NCBI RefSeq assembly: GCF_004361735.1
Contig: NZ_SNVV01000010.1
Coordinates: 124,001 to 188,000, forward strand
Source: Azoarcus indigens
GTDB taxonomy: Bacteria; Pseudomonadota; Gammaproteobacteria; Burkholderiales; Rhodocyclaceae
Reading direction: 5' to 3'
Length of the DNA stretch: 64,000 nucleotides
Made by a program: the position numbers and the translations under genes. Positions 1-7,610 of this stretch are shown here, in pieces (positions within the stretch are counted from its first letter, which is position 1; each line of letters opens with the position of its first letter). The notes under the pieces were generated by a model that was not told the origin of the DNA, did no database searches, and saw nothing but the letters and a program-made list of their open reading frames with translations.

Positions 1-1
1 C

Positions 2-241
2 GGCCTTGCGCCCTGGCTCACCCAGAAGGGCGTGCAGACCCTGCTGGTGGCCGGCTGCGTCACCAGCGGCTGCGTGCGCGCCAGCGTGGTGGATGCCATG
101 TGCTGGGGCTTCCGCCCGCTGGTGCTGGAAGACTGCGTGGGCGACCGCGCCCTCGGCCCGCACGAAGCCAACCTGTTCGACATGCGGCAGAAGTACGCCG
201 CGGTGATGACGCTGGACGAGGCGCGGCGGGCGATTGGGTGA
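2..241 (+). CDS. Isochorismatase-family cysteine hydrolase, C-terminal part (cut by window edge)
   Basis: Only the last 79 codons are present; the reading frame is open from base 2 to a TGA at 239-241. The fragment carries the loop of the isochorismatase / N-carbamoylsarcosine amidase fold with the likely nucleophilic cysteine in VTSGCVRAS, followed by the family's hydrophobic strand VLEDCVGD. Members hydrolyse small amides or vinyl ethers (maleamate, nicotinamide, isochorismate). The gene ends about 250 bases before a molybdenum hydroxylase gene on the same strand. In nicotinate degradation a hydrolase of this fold (maleamate amidohydrolase, NicF) occurs with a molybdenum nicotinate hydroxylase, so that role is possible, but the substrate cannot be read from this fragment. 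Confidence 0.8.
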   Translation, partial: GLAPWLTQKGVQTLLVAGCVTSGCVRASVVDAMCWGFRPLVLEDCVGDRALGPHEANLFDMRQKYAAVMTLDEARRAIG

Positions 242-356
242 GTTTCGGGCTGGGGCGCCGCCTGGGTCTGGCTAACGGTTTCAGCAAACAGGGGTCGAGT
301 TCACCTTACCGTTCGGGCTGAGCGTGTCGAAGCCTCGTCGCCGGTAACGCTTCAGG

Positions 357-381
357 TTTTCTGCCGCCGGGCGGCAGAAAA
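357..381. repeat. Perfect 12-bp inverted repeat, possible bidirectional terminator
   Basis: TTTTCTGCCGCC at 357-368 and its exact complement at 370-381 are separated by one base. The A/T tracts at both outer ends give a T run on either strand after folding. It lies in the 253-base gap between the hydrolase and the molybdenum enzyme and may end transcription there, although the very small loop forces the central pairs open. Confidence 0.45.
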
Positions 382-494
382 CGCCCCGCCCGAAACCAGC
401 TACCCGGCTCAGGCCCGGCACTACCGCCCGGCTTCACCCCTAGAATGATCTCCCGGCCGGCTCGTTCCGGCCGCTCCTCCGGATCGCAAGCGAC

Positions 495-2762
495 ATGATC
501 GAACACGGCCCCACGCCCAAGGATTTCCGCCAGGCCCTGCTGGACTCGGACGACAGCCTGCTGGTGCTGCGTCCGCCCCAGGCGGCGGCGCGGCCTGCGC
601 CCGGGCAACCCGGCGTGGTGTCGGACTACGTGCCCGCCCTGCCGGACATCTTCATCGCGGTGCGCGGCGATGGCAGCGTGCTGGCCTTCAACGGCCACGT
701 CGATCTCGGCACCGGCATCCGCACCGCCCTCGGCCAGCTGGTGGCGGAGGAGCTGGACGCGGAGCTCGGCCGCGTCAGCGTCATGCTCGGCCATACGGAG
801 GCGGCGCCCAACCAGGGGCCGACCATCGCCAGCTCCACCATACAGATCAGCGCCATGCCGCTGCGCCGCGCCGCCGCCCAGGCGCGCGCCTGGCTGCTGG
901 CGCGCGCGGCGCAGCGCCTGGGCGTGGCGGAAGAAGCGGTGGCGGTGGCGGACGGCGCCTTCTTCTGCCCGGCCGAGCCCGGCCGCCGCCTGGGCTACGC
1001 CGAGCTGCTGGCCGGCGAGCGGGTGCGGCTGGAGGTGGCGGCGGAATTCCCGCTCAAGCCCGCCAGCGCCCACAAGCTGGTCGGCCGCAGCACGCCGCGG
1101 GTGGACATCCCGGCCAAGGCCACCGGCGCGCTTACCTTCGTGCATGACATGCGCCTGCCCGGCATGCTGCACGGCCGGGTGGTGCGACCGCCCTATGCCG
1201 GCATCGACTGCGGCGATTTCGTCGGCCGCAGCCTGGTGAAGGTGGACCGCGACTCGGTGCGCGGCCTGCCGGGGCTGGTGGACGTGGTGGTGATCGGCGA
1301 CTTCGTCGGCGTCGTCGCCGAGCGCGAGGAGCAGGCCATCGCCGCGATGAAGGCGCTGAAGGTGGAATGGCGGCTGCCGGCGCTGCCGGCGCTGGACGAC
1401 GTCGAAGCCGCCATCCGCGCCATTCCGGCGGTGCGCCGGCCGCTGCGGGAAGAGGGCGACACCGATGCCGCCCTCGCCGCCGCGCCGGCGGTGCTGGCGC
1501 GCAGCTACGTCTGGCCCTACCAGATGCACGGCTCCATCGGCCCCTCCTGTGCGCTGGCCGACTACCGCGAGGGCGGGCTCACCGTCTGGTCCGGCACGCA
1601 GAACCCGCACATGCTGCGGGTGGACCTCGCCCGCCTGCTGCAGGTGGACGAGGGCGGCATCGAGGTGGTGCGGATGGAAGCCGCCGGCTGCTACGGCCGC
1701 AACTGCGCCGACGACGTGGGGGCCGACGCCGCGCTGCTGTCGCGCGCGGTCGGCCGGCCGGTGCGGGTGCAGCTGAGCCGCGAGCAGGAGCACGCCTGGG
1801 AACCCAAGGGCGCCGGCCAGCTGATGGACGTGAAGGGCGCGGTGGATGCCGCCGGCAATCTCGCCGCCTATGACTTCGTTGCCCGCTACCCCTCCAACGA
1901 TGCGCCGCTGCTGGCGCTGCTGCTCACCGGCGCCCTGGACCCCGCGCCACGCATGCTGGAGATGGGCGACCGCACCGCGGTGCCGCCCTACGCCTATCCC
2001 AACATGCGCATCGCCTGCGACGACGTGCCCGCCATCGTCCGCGCCGGCTGGCTGCGCGGCGTCTCCGCGCTGCCCAATTCCTTCGCCCACGACTCTTTCA
2101 TCGACGAACTGGCGGTGGCGGCCGGCGCCGACCGGGTGGAATTCCGCCTGCGCCACCTGCCGGACAGCCGCGCCGCCGACCTGCTGCGCGCGGTGGCCGA
2201 ACAGGCCGGCTGGCAGCCCGGCTGCCGCGGCAGCCGCGGCACGCCGGACGCCGACGGCCTGCTGCGCGGCCGTGGCGCTTCCTACGCGCGTTATGTGCAC
2301 AGCAAGTTCCCCGGCTTCGGCGCGGCGTGGTCGGCCTGGATCATCGACCTCGCCGTCGATCCCGCCAGCGGCGCGGTCACCGTGGAGCGGCTGGTGGTGG
2401 GCCAGGACACCGGGATGATGGTGAACCCGGACGGCGTGCGCCACCAGATCCACGGCAACGTGCTGCAGACCCTGAGCCGCATGTTCAAGGAAGAAGTGCG
2501 CTTCGCCGACGGCCGCGTCGCCGCGCTGGAGTGGGGCGCCTACCCCATCCTCGGCTTCGCCGAAGTGCCACCGGTGGAAGTGCTGCTGATGCCCCGGCAG
2601 GACGAGCCGCCGCTGGGCGCCGGCGAGTCCGCCTCGGTACCGGGCGCGGCGGCGGTGGCGAATGCGCTGTTCGATGCCACCGGCCTGCGCTTCCGCCGGC
2701 CGCCGTTCACCCGGGCGCGTATCGGTGAGGCGCTGGCCGGGGTTTGTGACGTGGTGGGGTGA
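495..2762 (+). CDS. Xanthine dehydrogenase-family molybdopterin-binding subunit (NicB / isoquinoline oxidoreductase-like)
   Basis: A 755-residue protein of the molybdopterin-cytosine-dinucleotide hydroxylase family. The N-terminal FNGHVDLGTGIRTALGQ segment resembles the N-terminus of NicB-type and isoquinoline 1-oxidoreductase beta subunits, and the C-terminus holds the family's active-site glutamate in GAGESAS (about residues 708-714). Such enzymes hydroxylate N-heterocycles or aldehydes using water and pass electrons to a [2Fe-2S] partner and often a cytochrome c. No iron-sulfur or cytochrome subunit follows this gene, so partners should lie upstream of the window. Unlike the long NicB of Pseudomonas putida there is no C-terminal cytochrome extension. 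No twin-arginine signal is visible. The ATG at 495 is the first in frame after the gap; its ribosome site is weak. The class is secure and the substrate is inferred. Confidence 0.8.
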   Translation: MIEHGPTPKDFRQALLDSDDSLLVLRPPQAAARPAPGQPGVVSDYVPALPDIFIAVRGDGSVLAFNGHVDLGTGIRTALGQLVAEELDAELGRVSVMLGHTEAAPNQGPTIASSTIQISAMPLRRAAAQARAWLLARAAQRLGVAEEAVAVADGAFFCPAEPGRRLGYAELLAGERVRLEVAAEFPLKPASAHKLVGRSTPRVDIPAKATGALTFVHDMRLPGMLHGRVVRPPYAGIDCGDFVGRSLVKVDRDSVRGLPGLVDVVVIGDFVGVVAEREEQAIAAMKALKVEWRLPALPALDDVEAAIRAIPAVRRPLREEGDTDAALAAAPAVLARSYVWPYQMHGSIGPSCALADYREGGLTVWSGTQNPHMLRVDLARLLQVDEGGIEVVRMEAAGCYGRNCADDVGADAALLSRAVGRPVRVQLSREQEHAWEPKGAGQLMDVKGAVDAAGNLAAYDFVARYPSNDAPLLALLLTGALDPAPRMLEMGDRTAVPPYAYPNMRIACDDVPAIVRAGWLRGVSALPNSFAHDSFIDELAVAAGADRVEFRLRHLPDSRAADLLRAVAEQAGWQPGCRGSRGTPDADGLLRGRGASYARYVHSKFPGFGAAWSAWIIDLAVDPASGAVTVERLVVGQDTGMMVNPDGVRHQIHGNVLQTLSRMFKEEVRFADGRVAALEWGAYPILGFAEVPPVEVLLMPRQDEPPLGAGESASVPGAAAVANALFDATGLRFRRPPFTRARIGEALAGVCDVVG

Positions 2763-2822
2763 GGGGCTGCGGCGGGTGGGTGCGCATGAGTGGCACGCGA
2801 GGGCCGCCCGCCGGCTGGCCGC

Positions 2823-2918
2823 AATGCGGTTCAGGTAGCCGGATGCGGCTCAGCTGGTCGAGCGCGGTTCAGTCAGTCGGATGCGGCTTCAGGTAGCCGG
2901 ATGCGCTTCAGATAGTCG
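2823..2918. repeat. Five tandem imperfect 19-20-bp repeats
   Basis: Five consecutive units with consensus close to GATGCGGTTCAGGTAGCCG lie at 2823-2841, 2842-2860, 2861-2879, 2880-2899 and 2900-2918. They occupy the convergent gap after the molybdenum subunit gene. There is no open frame, and the units are too short and too uneven for a CRISPR array. Confidence 0.7.
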
Positions 2919-2935
2919 AGCAGCGTGGTTTTCTC

Positions 2936-2958
2936 CCCTCTCCCCTCGCGGGAGAGGG
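2936..2958. repeat. REP-like palindrome
   Basis: CCCTCTCCC and GGGAGAGGG arms flank a five-base CTCGC loop. Arms of this kind are a common dispersed intergenic (REP-type) hairpin in proteobacteria. It sits in the convergent gap between the molybdenum enzyme and the efflux operon and may also act as a transcript 3' stabiliser. Confidence 0.55.
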
Positions 2959-3031
2959 AGAGACCGCGGTGCCTGCGGTGTGATCGAGTTACCTGAACCG
3001 TCTGCCTGGCGGCTGTGGCGGCTTCAGCCCC

Positions 3032-4501
3032 TCACTCCGCCGCCACACTCTCCTCCGCATCCAGCAGATCCGAGTGCCACCCCCCGCCCAGCGCCACCAC
3101 CAGCTGGGCGCTGGCGATGAGGCGGCTTTGCAGCAGGGTGAGGGCGCTGCGTTCGTTGCTGAGCGCGGTGGCCTGCACGCTCACCACGTCCAGGTAGCTG
3201 ATGAGCCCGGCCTTGTACTGGTTGGTGGTCAGGCGCAGGGATTCGCGGGCGGCATCCAGGGCCTCGCGCTGCACCGCGGCTTCTTCCTCCAGCACTTTCA
3301 GCTGCACCAGGTAGTCCTCCACTTCGCGGAAGCCGTCCAGCACGGTCTGGCGGTACTGGGCGACGGTCTGGTCGTAGGCGGCGACGCGGCGGTCCACTTC
3401 GGCGCTGCGCTGGCCGGCGTCGAACAGGGTGAGGGCCAGCTGCGGGCCCAGGGACCAGAAGCGGTTGGGCACGCTGATCCAGTCGCGGAAGGAATTGCTG
3501 CTGTAGCCGCCGCTGGCGCTCAGGGTGAGATCGGGGAACCAGGCGGCTTCGGCGACGCCGATCTCGGCGTTGGCGGCGATCACCGAGCGCTCGGCGCTGG
3601 CGATGTCAGGCCGCCGTTCCAGCAGCTGCGAGGGCAGGGCGAGCGGGATGTCCGGCAGCGGCGGCACCGCCTCGCGCACCGCCAGCGAGAAGTCCGCCGG
3701 CGGCACGCCCAGCAGCACCGCGATGGCGTTTTCCAGCTGGGCGCGCTGCCAGCGCAGGTCCACCAGGCTGGCCTCGGTGCTCTTCAGTTGCGTCTGCGCC
3801 TGGGCGACGTCGGCGCGGGCGGCGACGCCGGCCTTGTACTGGTTCTGCGTCATCTGCAGCGAGCGGCGGTAGGCCTCCACCGTGGCCTGCAGCAGGCGCT
3901 GCTGTTCGTCCATCACCCGCAGCTGCAGGTAGTTCTGCACCAGTTCGGATTGCAGGCTGAGGCGGATGGCGGCGAGCTCGGCCAGGCTGGCGGCGGTGCT
4001 GGCGTTTTCCGCTTCCACGGTGCGGCGCAGCTTGCCCCACAGGTCCAGCTCCCAGCTGGCGCTGAGCTGGGCATCGTAGTTGTTGCGCACGCTGCCGGCG
4101 CCGGTGCTGCTGCTGGAGCTGCCGGAGCGGGTGCGGCCGACGCTGGCGTTGACGCTGGGGAAGAGGGCGCCGCGTGCACTGCGCGCCAGGGCGCGGGCCT
4201 GGCGGTACTGGGCTTCGTACTGGGCGACGGTCTGGTTGGCGCCGTTCAGGCGGTCTACCAGGGCGTTGAGTTCGGCGTCGCCGTACAGCTCCCACCAGGC
4301 GCCGCGGGCCAGCGCGTCGGCCGGCGCGGCCTGGCGCCAGCCGTCGGCCTGCTTGAACTGGGCCGGAGTGGCGATTTCCGGGCGGCGGTAGTCGGGGCCG
4401 ATGGCGCAGCCGGCGAGGACGGTGCCGGCGAGCAGGGCGAGGGCGAGGGGCCGCAGGCGGCGGACGGGGTGGCTGGCGTGGGGTGAAGCGAAGGCGGTCA
4501 T
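3032..4501 (-). CDS. RND efflux outer-membrane lipoprotein (NodT/OprM family)
   Basis: A 489-residue outer-membrane channel of a tripartite exporter. The start is the ATG at 4501-4499, which overlaps the TGA of the preceding pump gene as ATGA. It gives a lipoprotein signal peptide with lipobox LAGC (Cys32). The mature protein begins with the family hallmark AIGPDYRRPE and contains two similar outer-membrane efflux repeats, each with the YKAG (NQYKAG) helix motif. It forms the TolC-like periplasmic tunnel for the two pumps and adaptor encoded just upstream. A longer frame reaches 4900, but that part overlaps the pump gene and encodes no signal peptide. Confidence 0.93.
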   Translation of the reverse strand: MTAFASPHASHPVRRLRPLALALLAGTVLAGCAIGPDYRRPEIATPAQFKQADGWRQAAPADALARGAWWELYGDAELNALVDRLNGANQTVAQYEAQYRQARALARSARGALFPSVNASVGRTRSGSSSSSTGAGSVRNNYDAQLSASWELDLWGKLRRTVEAENASTAASLAELAAIRLSLQSELVQNYLQLRVMDEQQRLLQATVEAYRRSLQMTQNQYKAGVAARADVAQAQTQLKSTEASLVDLRWQRAQLENAIAVLLGVPPADFSLAVREAVPPLPDIPLALPSQLLERRPDIASAERSVIAANAEIGVAEAAWFPDLTLSASGGYSSNSFRDWISVPNRFWSLGPQLALTLFDAGQRSAEVDRRVAAYDQTVAQYRQTVLDGFREVEDYLVQLKVLEEEAAVQREALDAARESLRLTTNQYKAGLISYLDVVSVQATALSNERSALTLLQSRLIASAQLVVALGGGWHSDLLDAEESVAAE

Positions 4502-7500
4502 AGATGCTCCAGCGGGGCGTCGGTGGTGACGCCGCGGCGGCGGTTCGTCCAGTGGCGCAGGCGGTCGAGGTAGAGATAGACCACCGGCGTGGTGTAGAGG
4601 GTGAGCAGTTGGCTGACGGCCAGGCCGCCGACGATGGCGATGCCCAGCGGCCGCCGCAGCGGCGCGTCGCCGCCGGTGCCCAGCAGCAGCGGCAGCGCGC
4701 CCAGCAGGGCGGCCAGCGTGGTCATCATGATGGGGCGGAAGCGCTTCACGCCGGCATCGAGGATGGCTTCGCGCGGCGCCATGCCGAGGCGGCGCTCGGC
4801 GTCCAGCGCGAAGTCGATCATCAGGATGGCGTTCTTCTTCACGATGCCGATGAGCAGGATGATGCCGATGAGCGCGATCAGGCTCAGCTCGGTCTTGCAC
4901 GCCATCAGCGCCAGCAGCGCGCCGACGCCGGCCGAGGGCAGGGTGGAGAGGATGGTGAGCGGGTGGATGTAGCTCTCGTACAGCATGCCGAGCACGATGT
5001 AGACCGCCACCAGCGCCGCCAGGATGAGCAGCGGCTGCTGGGCCACCACCTTCTGCAGCTCGCCGGCGGTGCCGGCGAAGCCGGCCTGCACGTTGAGCGG
5101 CAGGTTCACCGTGCGCAGCGCCTCGCGGATGGCCTGCTGGCCCTGCTCCAGGGTGACGCCGTCCGGCAGGCTGAAGGAGACGGTGGTGGAGGCGAACTGG
5201 CCGTCGTGGTTCACCTGCAGCGGCGCGTTGTTGTAGCTGACCGAGGCGATGGACGACAGCGGCACCCGCTCGCCCGCCGAGGTGACCACCTGCAGGCTGC
5301 GCAGGGCGTCGGCGCTCTGGCGATAGGCGTCGGCAACGACGAGGACGACGTGGTACTGGTTCTGCGCCTCGTAGATGGTGGACACCTGGCGCTGGGTGTA
5401 GGAGTTATTCAGCACCGCGGTGATGGTCTGCACGTTTATGCCCAGGCGGCGGGCGGCGTCGCGGTCGATATGGATGTAGACCTGGATGGCCTTGGCCTGG
5501 GAGTCGCTGTTCACATCGGTGATCTGCGACACGTCGCGCATCGCCGCTTCCACCTTGGGCGCCCAGGCGCGCAGGGCGTCGAGGTCGTCGCTCTTCAGCG
5601 TCAGCTGGTAGGTGGCGTTGCCGGAGCGGGCGCCGATGCGCAGGTCCTGCATGTTCACCAGGAACATGTTGGCGCCCGGCACATTGCCCAGCTGCATGCG
5701 CAGCCGCGTCAGCACCAGGTTCACCGGCTCGCGCTCGGAGAGATCCTTGAGGATGACGATGAACTGGCCGGTGTTGGTGGAGGCGCCGGGGCCGCGGCTG
5801 CCGCCGGAAAAGCCCATCACATGTTTCACCGCCGGGTCGGCCATGAGGATGCGGCGGTAGCTTTCCAGCTTCTCCTGCAGCGCCGGGAAGGAGATGCCCT
5901 GGTCGGCAATGGCGAAGCCCATCAGGCGGCCGGAATCCTGCTCCGGGAAGAAGCCCTTGGGCACCACCGTGTAGAGGTAGACGTTGAGGCCTATGGTGGC
6001 GAGCAGGATCAGCATCATCAGCGGCGAGTGCGCCAGCGCCCAGGCCAGGCTGGCGCGGTAGCGCAGCATGAAGCGGCCGATGAAGCGGTCCGCCGCGTCG
6101 TCCGCCACCGCGTCCGGCTTGTGCTTGAGCGGCTTGAGCAGGCGGGCGCACATCATCGGCGTGAGCGTCAGCGACACCACCATGGACACCAGGATGGCGG
6201 CCGACAGGGTGACGGAGAACTCGCGGAACAGCCGCCCCATGACGCCGCCCATCAGCAGGATGGGGATGAATACCGCCACCAGCGACAGGCTCATGGACAC
6301 CACGGTGAAGCCGACATCCCGCGCGCCGGCGAGCGCCGCCTGGAAGGGCGGCTCGCCATCCTCGATGCGGCTGGCGATGTGCTCGACGACGACGATGGCG
6401 TCATCCACCACGAAGCCGGTGGCGATGATGAGCGCCATCAGCGACAGGTTGTTGAGCGAGAAGCCGGCGAGATACATCACCGCGAAGGTGCCCACCAGCG
6501 AGATCGGCACCGCCAGGCTGGGAATCAGCGTGGCGCGGCCGTTGCGCAGGAACAGGAACACCACCAGGATCACCAGGCCGATGGAGATCACGAGGGTGAA
6601 CTCGGCCTCGTGCAGCGAGGCGCGCACGCTGGGGCTGCGGTCTTCCACCACCGTCAGCGCCACCTCGTCGCCGAGCGCCGCTTGCAGCGCCGGCACCGCG
6701 GCGCGGACGCCGTCGGTGGTCTCGATGATGTTGGCACCGGCCTGGCGCGACACCAGCAGCAGGATGGCGCGCTTGTCGTTGTGGAAGCCGACGTTGCGGG
6801 TGTTCTCCACGCCGTCGGTGACGCGGGCGACGTCGCGCAGCCGCACCACGGCGCCATCCTGGTGGCGCACGATCAGCGGCGCGTAGTCGGCGGCCTTGCG
6901 GATGCGGTCGTTGGCGTCCACCTGCCAGCTCTGCTCGCCGCGCTCCAGCGTGCCCTTGGGCGTGTTGGCGTTGGCGGCGTCGATGGCGCTGCGCACGTCG
7001 TCCAGCGCCAGGCCGTAGTGGGCCAGCGCATCCGGATTCAGCGCCACCCGCACCGCCGGCAGCGAGCTGCCGCCCACCGACACCTGGCCCACGCCCTTCA
7101 CCTGCGCCAGCTTGCGCGCCACGGTATTGGAGGCGAGGTCGTAGAGTTCGCTCTGGGCGTGCTTGTCGGAGGTGAGGGTGAGCACCATCACCGGCATGTC
7201 CGACGGGTTCATCTTGCGGTAGGTGGGGTTGCTGGGCATGCCGCTGGGCAGCATGCTCATCGCCGCGTTGATCGCCGCCTGCACCTCGCGGGCGGCGGTG
7301 TCGATGTTCTTTTCCAGCTCGAACTGCAGCATCACCGAGGTGCTGCCCTGCGAGCTGCTGGAGCTCATCTCGGTGATGCCGGCGATGCGGCCCAGCGCGC
7401 GCTCCAGCGGCGTCGCCACCGAGGAGGCCATGGTCTCCGGGCTGGCGCCGGGCAGGCTGGCGCTGACGACGATGGTGGGGAAATCCACCTGCGGCAGCGG

Positions 7501-7605
7501 CGCCACCGGCAGCAGCCGGTAGGACAGCCAGCCGGCCAGCACCAGGGCCAGCGTCAGCAGCACGGTGGCGACCGGGCGGCGGACGAAGGGGGTGGAGATG
7601 TTCAT
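4498..7605 (-). CDS. mdtC: RND multidrug efflux permease, MdtC/MuxC-like
   Basis: A 1035-residue hydrophobic/amphiphilic exporter of the HAE-1 RND family. It has TM1 near the N-terminus (after FVRRPVATV), a large periplasmic loop, the [13 protein letters not shown] segment with the paired proton-relay aspartates, a second periplasmic loop, and the C-terminal [17 protein letters not shown] helix with the conserved lysine. Length is standard. It follows the second RND gene by five bases and overlaps the outer-membrane gene by four, so adaptor, two pumps and channel are one transcript. Two different RND subunits side by side match the MdtBC/MuxBC type, in which they assemble as a heterotrimer. 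The symbol is by family resemblance; the drugs handled are unknown. Confidence 0.92.
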   Translation of the reverse strand: MNISTPFVRRPVATVLLTLALVLAGWLSYRLLPVAPLPQVDFPTIVVSASLPGASPETMASSVATPLERALGRIAGITEMSSSSSQGSTSVMLQFELEKNIDTAAREVQAAINAAMSMLPSGMPSNPTYRKMNPSDMPVMVLTLTSDKHAQSELYDLASNTVARKLAQVKGVGQVSVGGSSLPAVRVALNPDALAHYGLALDDVRSAIDAANANTPKGTLERGEQSWQVDANDRIRKAADYAPLIVRHQDGAVVRLRDVARVTDGVENTRNVGFHNDKRAILLLVSRQAGANIIETTDGVRAAVPALQAALGDEVALTVVEDRSPSVRASLHEAEFTLVISIGLVILVVFLFLRNGRATLIPSLAVPISLVGTFAVMYLAGFSLNNLSLMALIIATGFVVDDAIVVVEHIASRIEDGEPPFQAALAGARDVGFTVVSMSLSLVAVFIPILLMGGVMGRLFREFSVTLSAAILVSMVVSLTLTPMMCARLLKPLKHKPDAVADDAADRFIGRFMLRYRASLAWALAHSPLMMLILLATIGLNVYLYTVVPKGFFPEQDSGRLMGFAIADQGISFPALQEKLESYRRILMADPAVKHVMGFSGGSRGPGASTNTGQFIVILKDLSEREPVNLVLTRLRMQLGNVPGANMFLVNMQDLRIGARSGNATYQLTLKSDDLDALRAWAPKVEAAMRDVSQITDVNSDSQAKAIQVYIHIDRDAARRLGINVQTITAVLNNSYTQRQVSTIYEAQNQYHVVLVVADAYRQSADALRSLQVVTSAGERVPLSSIASVSYNNAPLQVNHDGQFASTTVSFSLPDGVTLEQGQQAIREALRTVNLPLNVQAGFAGTAGELQKVVAQQPLLILAALVAVYIVLGMLYESYIHPLTILSTLPSAGVGALLALMACKTELSLIALIGIILLIGIVKKNAILMIDFALDAERRLGMAPREAILDAGVKRFRPIMMTTLAALLGALPLLLGTGGDAPLRRPLGIAIVGGLAVSQLLTLYTTPVVYLYLDRLRHWTNRRRGVTTDAPLEHL

Positions 7606-7610
7606 CGCCT

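Noticed and set aside
2823..2918. Possible CRISPR array
   Set aside because: The units are directly adjacent, 19-20 bp and degenerate, with no spacers and no cas genes.
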